A DNA stretch of 64,000 bases, taken from contig JAKADC010000004.1 of the NCBI GenBank assembly GCA_021820845.1, positions 62,001-126,000 of the forward strand, given 5' to 3'. The translations under genes and the position numbers were made by a program. The notes beneath the pieces are model-generated. The model saw only the letters and a list, made by a program, of their open reading frames with translations. It was not told where the DNA came from and searched no databases. Shown here piece by piece: positions 53,702 to 64,000 of this stretch (its first letter is position 1; every line of letters starts with the position of its first letter). Source of the DNA: Pseudomonadota bacterium. GTDB lineage: Bacteria; Pseudomonadota; Gammaproteobacteria; Burkholderiales; Thiobacillaceae.

Positions 53702-56479
53702 CTACAGCGCTTCGACGCTGTACGTCACGCTCATCGTGTGCGTTTCGCCCGGCGCCACGGTGACGACATTGTCCATCGCATTCGCCGACTCGACGCACAC
53801 CATCTCGCGCCAGCCTTCGCCCGAGCCTCCGCGCCCCATGTCGCCCATCTTCGCCGCCTTCTCGGTCCACGGCGACCACACGACGGTCGACCGCGAACCG
53901 GTCTTGGCGATGCGAATGCGGCGTCCGAGGCCGGCGTCCTCGATCACGCAGTCGGCTGCGGTGTCGACGTAGACGCGGTCGACTTCGCCGTCGAATCCGA
54001 TGGCCCCCTGCTGCTTCCTGGTGGCGAAGTTGTCGACCTTGTCGTGGAAAGTCGCGCCCTCGAGGCCCGCGACCTTCACCGAGCCGATGTCGCTGATATG
54101 GAAATAGGTATGCAGCGCTTCGCCGATCTGCACCGGCGCATCGCCCGTGTTCGTCGTCGCGAGCCGCATCTCGAGCCTGTCGCCGACGACCACCGTGAGC
54201 GTGAGCCGCGTGGCGTGCGGCCATTGCGCGCGGGTCTGCTCGCTGTCGACGAGTTGCAGCGTGATCTCGGTCCTCGCGTCGTTGCGCTTGCGGCTGCCGA
54301 TGACGGTCCACGGCACGGTGCGCGCGAACCCATGGGCGGGGAACGCGGCTTCGCTCGCGTGGGCGCCGAACCAGGGCCAGCACACCGGCGCGCCGCCGCG
54401 GATGGACTTGCCCGGCGCGAATTTGGCGGCGTCGGACACCCACACCACCGGCGTGTGCTGCGACTTGGGACGGTAGCTCACCACGTGCGCGCCCTGCAGG
54501 CAGATCGTCGCGCGGCCGCCGTGGTTGTCGATGTCGGCATAGGTCAGGCCGCCCGCGCCCACGCGGAAGCTCAACTGCCCGGGAATCGCAAAACGCGCCA
54601 GCGGATCGGCGTGTGCCTGCGCCTCGCTGGGATGCTCGACCTGGGAAACGTCGCGCACGGCGCCGAAGGCCGCCGACGTCGCCATTGCAGCATAGGCACG
54701 CAGCGCCGCCGAGACCTCGCGGGCACGGTTGACCGGCTTCCACGCCAGCGCGCCCTTCGCGTCCATCGCGGCGCGGCGGCGCGCGAGCTCGGCATCGCTC
54801 ACTGCCAGGTTGATGCGGCGGTTGGGAATGTCGATCTCGATCGTGTCGCCCTCCTCGACCAGGCCGATCGCGCCGCCCTCGGCCGCTTCCGGCGAGGCGT
54901 GGCCGATCGACAGCCCCGAGGTGCCGCCCGAGAAGCGGCCGTCGGTGATGAGCGCGCAAGCCTTGCCGAGGCCCTTGGACTTGAGATACGAGGTCGGGTA
55001 CAGCATTTCCTGCATGCCGGGGCCGCCGCGTGGGCCTTCGTAGCGGATCACCACGACGTCGCCGGCGACGATCCTGTCGCCGAGGATGGCGTCGACGGCG
55101 GCGTCCTGCGATTCGAACACGCGCGCCGGGCCCGAGAACGTCCAGATGCTCTCGTCGACGCCGGCAGTCTTGACGATGCAGCCGTCTGCCGCGAGGTTGC
55201 CGTACAGCACGGCGAGGCCGCCGTCCTTCGAATACGCGTGCTCGATGTCGTGGATGCAGCCGTTGGCGCGGTCGTCGTCGAGCTTCGCGAAGCGGCGGTC
55301 CTGCGAGAACGCGGTCTGCGTCGGCACGCCGCCGGGCGCGGCACGGAAGTAGTCCTTCACGTCCTTGTCGGCCGTACGACGGATGTCGTAGACGTCGATC
55401 TGCTCGCCGAGCGTCTTCATCAGCACGGTCGGCACGTCGCGATGGATCAGCCCGCCGCGCTCGAGTTCGCCGAGGATCGCCATCACGCCGCCGGCGCGGT
55501 GCACGTCTTCCATGTGATAGGTCTGGATCGACGGCGCGACTTTCGACAGGTGCGGCACGCGGCGGCTCATGCGGTCGATGTCGGCCATGGCGAAATCGAC
55601 GCCGGCTTCGTGCGCCGCGGCGAGCAGGTGCAGCACGGTGTTGGTTGAGCCGCCCATCGCGATGTCGAGCGCGATCGCGTTCTCGAACGCGTCGAAGCTC
55701 GCGATCGCGCGCGGCAGCACGCTCGTGTCGCCGTCCTCGTAGTAGCGCCGCGCGTTCCTGACGATCAGGCGGCCGGCGGCGAGGAACAGATTTCTGCGGT
55801 CGGCGTGGGTCGCCAGGAGCGAGCCGTTGCCGGGCAGCGAGAGGCCGAGCGCTTCGGTCAGGCAGTTCATCGAGTTGGCGGTGAACATGCCGGAACACGA
55901 GCCGCAGGTCGGGCAGGCCGAGCGCTCGAGCTGGTTCACCTTGTCGTCGCTGAACGCGGCGTCGGCCGCAGACACCATGGCGTCGACGAGGTCGAGCTTG
56001 ATGGTCTTGGATTCCCACACCACCTTGCCCGCCTCCATCGGTCCGCCGGAGACGAACACCGTCGGGATGTTGAGGCGCAGCGCGGCGTTGAGCATGCCGG
56101 GCGTGATCTTGTCGCAGTTCGAGATGCACACCAGCGCGTCGGCGCAATGCGCATTGACCATGTATTCGACCGAGTCGGCGATGAGGTCGCGGCTCGGCAG
56201 CGAATACAGCATGCCGCCGTGGCCCATGGCGATGCCGTCGTCGACTGCGATGGTGTTGAATTCCTTCGCCACGCCGCCCGCCGCCTCGATCTCGCGCGCC
56301 ACCAGCTGGCCCATGTCCTTCAGGTGCACGTGGCCCGGCACGAACTGGGTGAACGAGTTGGCGATGGCGATGATCGGCTTGGAAAAATCGCCGTCCTTCA
56401 TGCCGGTGGCGCGCCACAGGGCGCGGGCGCCGGCCATGTTGCGGCCGCGGGTGGTGGTCCAGGAACGATAGTCAGGCAT
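53702..56479 (-). CDS. ilvD: Dihydroxy-acid dehydratase fused to YeaD-like hexose-6-phosphate mutarotase
   Basis: A 925-residue open frame. Residues 1-615 are a complete IlvD (valine/isoleucine synthesis, Fe-S dehydratase): [14 protein letters not shown], cluster cysteines in [12 protein letters not shown] and [11 protein letters not shown], and the normal C-terminus [19 protein letters not shown]. The frame then continues without a stop into about 310 residues of a YeaD-type aldose-1-epimerase fold with [20 protein letters not shown] and MVCVESAN, the His/Glu catalytic pattern. E. coli IlvD is 616 residues and YeaD about 294, so the join is exactly at the family end. No internal start codon is seen at the join. 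ATG 56479 ([14 protein letters not shown]) fits the family; a GTG lies 9 bp upstream. Confidence 0.88.
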   Translation of the reverse strand: MPDYRSWTTTRGRNMAGARALWRATGMKDGDFSKPIIAIANSFTQFVPGHVHLKDMGQLVAREIEAAGGVAKEFNTIAVDDGIAMGHGGMLYSLPSRDLIADSVEYMVNAHCADALVCISNCDKITPGMLNAALRLNIPTVFVSGGPMEAGKVVWESKTIKLDLVDAMVSAADAAFSDDKVNQLERSACPTCGSCSGMFTANSMNCLTEALGLSLPGNGSLLATHADRRNLFLAAGRLIVRNARRYYEDGDTSVLPRAIASFDAFENAIALDIAMGGSTNTVLHLLAAAHEAGVDFAMADIDRMSRRVPHLSKVAPSIQTYHMEDVHRAGGVMAILGELERGGLIHRDVPTVLMKTLGEQIDVYDIRRTADKDVKDYFRAAPGGVPTQTAFSQDRRFAKLDDDRANGCIHDIEHAYSKDGGLAVLYGNLAADGCIVKTAGVDESIWTFSGPARVFESQDAAVDAILGDRIVAGDVVVIRYEGPRGGPGMQEMLYPTSYLKSKGLGKACALITDGRFSGGTSGLSIGHASPEAAEGGAIGLVEEGDTIEIDIPNRRINLAVSDAELARRRAAMDAKGALAWKPVNRAREVSAALRAYAAMATSAAFGAVRDVSQVEHPSEAQAHADPLARFAIPGQLSFRVGAGGLTYADIDNHGGRATICLQGAHVVSYRPKSQHTPVVWVSDAAKFAPGKSIRGGAPVCWPWFGAHASEAAFPAHGFARTVPWTVIGSRKRNDARTEITLQLVDSEQTRAQWPHATRLTLTVVVGDRLEMRLATTNTGDAPVQIGEALHTYFHISDIGSVKVAGLEGATFHDKVDNFATRKQQGAIGFDGEVDRVYVDTAADCVIEDAGLGRRIRIAKTGSRSTVVWSPWTEKAAKMGDMGRGGSGEGWREMVCVESANAMDNVVTVAPGETHTMSVTYSVEAL

Positions 56480-56498
56480 GGTGGTCACTCAGGCGATC

Positions 56499-56504
56499 TA
56501 TAAT
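56499..56504 (+). promoter_or_regulatory. Candidate -10 box of lgt-vanZ
   Basis: A perfect TATAAT in the 92-bp divergent gap between the ilvD fusion and lgt, 67 bp before the lgt ATG. No clear -35 upstream. Confidence 0.4.
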
Positions 56505-56571
56505 CAGCCCGCCATTTTACCCGCGCTTTGACCGCGCTGAATCCCGACTCCCGAATCCCGGCTTCCTTCTC

Positions 56572-57351
56572 ATGCTCGCTCCCCAATTCGATCCGGTCGC
56601 CCTGCAGCTCGGGCCTGTCGCCATCCACTGGTACGGCCTCATGTACCTCGTCGCATTCGTCCAGGTCATCGTGCTCGGGCGCTGGTGCATCACGCACCGG
56701 CCCTGGACCGGTTGGACGCAGCAGATGCTCGACGACGTGCTGTTCTACGGCGTGCTCGGCGTCGTGGTCGGCGGCCGCCTCGGCTACGTGCTGTTCTACA
56801 AGCCCGGCGACTATTTCGCCCACCCGCTCGACATCATCAAGGTGTGGCAGGGCGGCATGAGCTTCCACGGCGGCTTCCTCGGGGTGATCGTCGCGATGGC
56901 GCTGTTCGCGCATCGGCACAAGCTCCGCTGGCTCGCGGTCACGGACTTCGTCGCGCCGCTGGTTCCGCTCGGGCTCGCCGCGGGGCGGCTCGGCAACTTC
57001 ATCAACGGCGAGCTGTGGGGCCGCGCCGCCAGCGTGCCCTGGGCCATGATCTTCCCGCAGGCCGGTGACGGCATTCCGCGCCACCCCTCGCAGCTCTACG
57101 AGTTCGCCGGCGAAGGGCTGCTGCTGTTCGCCATCCTCTGGCTGTATTCGCGCAAGCCACGCCCGGCCGGCGCCATCTCCGGCGTGTTCCTCATCGGCTA
57201 CGGCAGCCTGCGCTTCCTCGTCGAATTCACGCGCGAACCCGACAGTTTCCTCGGCCTGCTCCAGTTCGGCCTGTCGATGGGGCAGTGGCTCTCCCTGCCG
57301 ATGATCGTCGCCGGCATCGTCATGCTGCGCTGGGCGCTGCGACGCGCATGA
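56572..57351 (+). CDS. lgt: Prolipoprotein diacylglyceryl transferase
   Basis: A 259-residue membrane enzyme that transfers diacylglycerol to the lipobox cysteine. Seven hydrophobic segments, [16 protein letters not shown] (catalytic His region) and the Lgt signature [14 protein letters not shown] are present. Its stop overlaps the vanZ-like ATG. Confidence 0.96.
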   Translation: MLAPQFDPVALQLGPVAIHWYGLMYLVAFVQVIVLGRWCITHRPWTGWTQQMLDDVLFYGVLGVVVGGRLGYVLFYKPGDYFAHPLDIIKVWQGGMSFHGGFLGVIVAMALFAHRHKLRWLAVTDFVAPLVPLGLAAGRLGNFINGELWGRAASVPWAMIFPQAGDGIPRHPSQLYEFAGEGLLLFAILWLYSRKPRPAGAISGVFLIGYGSLRFLVEFTREPDSFLGLLQFGLSMGQWLSLPMIVAGIVMLRWALRRA

Positions 57352-57707
57352 TCGCCCGCCTCTGGCGCGGCGTCGGCTGGCTCGGCGTCATCGCCGCCCT
57401 GGTGCTGTCGCTGATCCCACCCGTGGTGAACGAGGCCGGCCACACCGACAAGATCGTGCACCTGTCCGGCTACGCGGTGCTCATGTTCTGGTGGGCACAG
57501 CTCATCGTCGCCCGGCGCTGGCGGCTCGCGCTGGCCGTCGTCCTGTTCGGCGGCGCCATCGAGCTGCTGCAGGGCCTTACCCCGGATCGCGACCCCGACA
57601 TATTCGACGCGCTGACCAACGCCGCCGGCGTCGTCGTCGGCTGGTTCGCCGCCCGTCTGCTGCCCAATCTGCCGGCCACCCTCGGAAAGTGCTTCCGGCC
57701 CCGCTAG
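57348..57707 (+). CDS. VanZ-like membrane protein
   Basis: A 119-residue protein with three to four transmembrane helices and the VanZ pattern: [37 protein letters not shown]. VanZ-like proteins are widespread and only some confer teicoplanin resistance; a function with Lgt is not known. Overlaps lgt by 4 bp. Confidence 0.82.
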   Translation: MIARLWRGVGWLGVIAALVLSLIPPVVNEAGHTDKIVHLSGYAVLMFWWAQLIVARRWRLALAVVLFGGAIELLQGLTPDRDPDIFDALTNAAGVVVGWFAARLLPNLPATLGKCFRPR

Positions 57708-57733
57708 AAACGCGGCTATAATGCCGCCGCAAT

Positions 57734-57809
<76 letters not shown>

Positions 57810-58178
57810 AATTGATGTCTCATGAGGCTTCTTTCACACACCTCACGAGAAAAAAAAGCCGCAAACCTCCTAAATCAAGGTTTGCGGCTTTTTTTTGCGA
57901 CAAAGACGGTCTGCCTACCCATTGCGAGCAACCGTGGGTCGAAGAACAACAAAGAAATACAAACCGCGAGCCACCAAGCCCCGTTCGATTGAGCGCTTAT
58001 GGATATGAGCGCGGCCGCCCGACGCGGTCAAGGTCGCGTCGTCGGCCTGGCTTTCCGGCCGCCTTACCCCCCGCGCGTGGCGCCGCCTCGAACTGCTGCC
58101 TATGATGCATTTGGGCGCACGCCATCTTTAATGCCAGTCCGCGCCGCTCTAGTTTCCAAAAGCCAAGGAGAAGAAGCG
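57810..58178. other. Intergenic stretch with terminator and promoter-like box, no gene
   Basis: 369 bp between tRNA-Ala and the Ala-rich protein gene. It holds the strong terminator (57849-57897) and, near its right end, a -10-like TATGAT at 58101-58106 that may serve the next gene. The short frames here have no ribosome sites. Confidence 0.55.
57849..57897 (+). terminator. Strong bidirectional terminator after tRNA-Ala
   Basis: AAGCCGCAAACCT and AGGTTTGCGGCTT form a 13-bp perfect stem flanked by an A-run on the left and a run of eight T on the right. Confidence 0.93.
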
Positions 58179-58751
58179 ATGAAACTGCAACAATGGTTGA
58201 TCCTGTCGGCGCTCATGGCCGGCGCAAATGGGTGGGCCGCCGAGGCGCCCGCGGCTAAGCCGGCCGAGCCGGCCACGACGGCGGTGCAAAAAGCCGAGGA
58301 CGGCGCCAAGCAGGCTGCGGAAGAGGCCAAGGAGGCGAGCCGGAAGGCGGCGGATGCTGCCAAGGTTGCGATGGAGAAGGCCGAGCTGGCGGTCAGCAAG
58401 GCCTCGCAGGAAACGGCCGATGCGGCGAAACAGGCGGCCAAGGACGCCGAAGCCGCGGCAAAAGTGGCGGAGCAGAAAGCCGCGGCGGCCACGCGCAAAG
58501 CGACCGCGGCAACCCGCGCGGCCGCGAGGAAAGCCGAGCGATCCGCCAGGAAGGCGGCCGCCGCCAGCCATCGCGCGCTGATGAAAGCCGAGGTGTCGGC
58601 CAGCAAGGCGGCCTCCAAGGGCAAAGGCATTGCGCAGAAAGCAGCCGAGGAAGCCCGCGAAGCCGCTAGAAAAGCGGTGGCGGCCACGAAGGAAGCGTTT
58701 TCGGCTTCCGGAGGAACAGAATCCGATACCCAGGGTGACGTGAAGAAATAA
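58179..58751 (+). CDS. Secreted Ala/Lys/Glu-rich helical repeat protein
   Basis: A 190-residue protein with a signal peptide (MKLQQWLILSALMAGANGWA) and a mature part made almost only of Ala, Lys and Glu in an 11-residue-like amphipathic rhythm (AAEEAKEASRKAADAAKVAM; KQAAKDAEAAAKVAEQ; ARKAERSARKAAAAS). It predicts one long amphipathic helix or coiled coil, similar in composition to TolA linkers, LEA proteins, apolipoprotein-like phasins and histone H1-like tails. Good ribosome site (AAGGAGAAG). The family is not recognised; the periplasmic export and helix content are the firm points. Confidence 0.8.
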   Translation: MKLQQWLILSALMAGANGWAAEAPAAKPAEPATTAVQKAEDGAKQAAEEAKEASRKAADAAKVAMEKAELAVSKASQETADAAKQAAKDAEAAAKVAEQKAAAATRKATAATRAAARKAERSARKAAAASHRALMKAEVSASKAASKGKGIAQKAAEEAREAARKAVAATKEAFSASGGTESDTQGDVKK

Positions 58752-58772
58752 CGGATCGGACCGGCTTTTCGC

Positions 58773-59621
58773 TCAGCCGAGTTCGACCCACACCGGCTGG
58801 TGGTCCGACGCCGCGGTCACGGCGTCGATGCCGTGCGCCTTGAGACGGACCGCCAGCGCCTCGGTCACGAAAACGTAGTCGAAGCACTCGGGCTGGCCGA
58901 CGAAGCCGACCGGATGGATGCCGACCGTGGGGGCGTGGGGCTCGTCAGGGTGGCGCACGGTCCACGCGTCGCGAAAGCCGGGTGCGCCGTCGGCGAAGGG
59001 GGCAAGGATGCGCGCCCGCTCGGGCGCCGAAGCGGGAAAATTCATGTCGCCACAGAGCAGCGCCTGCGCCGGCCGGGGGAACACCTCGAAGGCGCCGCCC
59101 GCTTCCTCGGGCAGCGGACGACGCGCCGAGGCGACGCAGGCCTCGGCGTGAAGGCGCCGGACGGCCTCGATCTGGGCGAAACGCTGCGCCTGCGAGTAAT
59201 ACTCGAGGTGGGTCGTCATCACGCGCAGCGGGCCGACGTCAGCCTCGACCACGGCCTCGACCAGCACGCGCTGCATGCTGGGCTGGTCCATCTCGACCGG
59301 CCACGGCAGCAAATGCCGCCAGACCTGGCCGACGGGCAGGCGGCAAAAAATCGCGTTGCCGAAATGGCTGCGTCCGCCGCCGGCGGCGGGGACGTCGGTG
59401 GCGGCGCCGTAGACCGGCGTGTAGCCGGGCAAACCTTCGGCGAGTCGGGCGACTTCGTCCTCGCCCCGGCTTCCCGGCAGCGCGGGAAAATTGACCGCGA
59501 CCTCCTGCAGACAGACGACGTCGAAATCGCCCAGCTCGCGGATCGTTCGCAGGATGCGCGCAAGGTCCACCCGGCCGTCCATGCCGCGCCCCCACTGGAT
59601 GTTCCAGGTCAGCAGTCTCAT
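58773..59621 (-). CDS. Endonuclease/exonuclease/phosphatase family protein
   Basis: A 282-residue DNase I-fold protein: TWNIQWGRGMDGRVDLARI, VVCLQEVAVN, VMTTHLEYYSQAQRFAQIEA, LLCGDMNFP and the C-terminal SDHQPVWVEL give the metal-binding Asn/Glu/Asp/His set. The substrate could be a nucleic acid, a phosphoinositide or another phosphodiester. ATG 59621 is preferred to the GTG directly upstream, with GGAGG 7 bp before it. Confidence 0.88.
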   Translation of the reverse strand: MRLLTWNIQWGRGMDGRVDLARILRTIRELGDFDVVCLQEVAVNFPALPGSRGEDEVARLAEGLPGYTPVYGAATDVPAAGGGRSHFGNAIFCRLPVGQVWRHLLPWPVEMDQPSMQRVLVEAVVEADVGPLRVMTTHLEYYSQAQRFAQIEAVRRLHAEACVASARRPLPEEAGGAFEVFPRPAQALLCGDMNFPASAPERARILAPFADGAPGFRDAWTVRHPDEPHAPTVGIHPVGFVGQPECFDYVFVTEALAVRLKAHGIDAVTAASDHQPVWVELG

Positions 59622-59856
59622 CACTCGGCCTCCCCGCCGTCTGTTGTCAGCATAGGCAGGAATTTCGCGGCGGCGCGACCCGACCGTGTCCCACGCCGCG
59701 CCGCGTAAACCCTTGGCGCGGCAAGGCCTTGCCGGACGCGGTCATTGCCGGAGGCGGTGCGAGGGATTAAAATGCCGCACTTTTCGCTTGAATTTTTCGC
59801 GGCTTGCCCGATCCGATCGTGACGGGCAGGCCGCTGCTATCTGGGCTCACGGAAAC

Positions 59857-64000
<4,144 letters not shown>

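Noticed and set aside
57812-58105. A 97-codon plus-strand frame after tRNA-Ala
   Set aside because: It passes through the terminator hairpin and has no ribosome site; its translation follows the terminator sequence.

Overview
The window comes from a high-GC (about two thirds G+C by eye) Gram-negative bacterium, most probably a betaproteobacterium. The reasons are the RegB/RegA redox pair, the zapA-6S RNA-fau arrangement, the miaB-ybeZ-ybeY-corC block, the pcm-rhodanese-tolC-waaA block, lipoprotein and LPS genes, a c551/c552-type cytochrome and several TonB receptors. A Thiobacillus-like or related Nitrosomonadales/Rhodocyclales host is plausible, but this is inference from gene content only. 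The DNA is almost fully coding. I see no insertion sequence, phage, integrase or CRISPR array.

Region 1 (1-14.6 kb) is the stand-out: most of an aryl-polyene (xanthomonadin-type pigment) cluster in two convergent operons. The plus-strand operon, cut at its 5' end by the window edge, carries an acyl ligase, a small dehydratase, an LpxL-like acyltransferase, a LolA-like protein, an MMPL exporter, a polysaccharide deacetylase, a ketosynthase, a chain-length factor, a second dehydratase and a ketoreductase. The minus-strand operon carries a flavin-dependent halogenase, a XanB2/Hyg5-type chorismatase (source of a hydroxybenzoate starter), a second acyltransferase, a family 2 glycosyltransferase, a SAM methyltransferase and a CPA2 antiporter. 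Together they predict a halogenated, methylated aryl polyene attached to a lipid or glycan carrier and exported to the outer membrane. The acyl carrier proteins are not in view and are probably just upstream.

Region 2 (14.6-21.5 kb): argB, a divergent copper pair (periplasmic chaperone PcuC and an OprC-like TonB receptor with the CxxxM...HxM copper site), the redox two-component system regB-regA, and uppP.

Region 3 (21.5-38.7 kb): TPP-riboswitch-controlled thiC, then pcm-rhodanese-tolC, waaA, a UDP-glucuronate epimerase-type gene, a bactofilin, a pteridine-reductase-like SDR, a MidA-type methyltransferase, the miaB-ybeZ-ybeY-corC operon, a CAT-anticodon tRNA, gluQ and a family 4 glycosyltransferase.

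Region 4 (38.7-52.3 kb): a dihaem cytochrome c peroxidase gene with three frame breaks, the B12 locus (cobalamin riboswitch-btuB-cobO), an apparently leaderless zapB-like/zapA transcript, 6S RNA and fau, a full branched-chain amino-acid ABC transporter (livK-H-M-G-F), a cytochrome c, a DUF2189 membrane protein and a YyaL-type thioredoxin-domain protein.

Region 5 (52.3-64 kb): an ankyrin protein, an orphan ParA, an ilvD gene fused in frame to a YeaD-like hexose-6-phosphate mutarotase, lgt-vanZ, tRNA-Ala(CGC), a secreted Ala/Lys/Glu-rich helical protein, an endonuclease/exonuclease/phosphatase family protein and the first 4.1 kb of gltB, cut by the window end.
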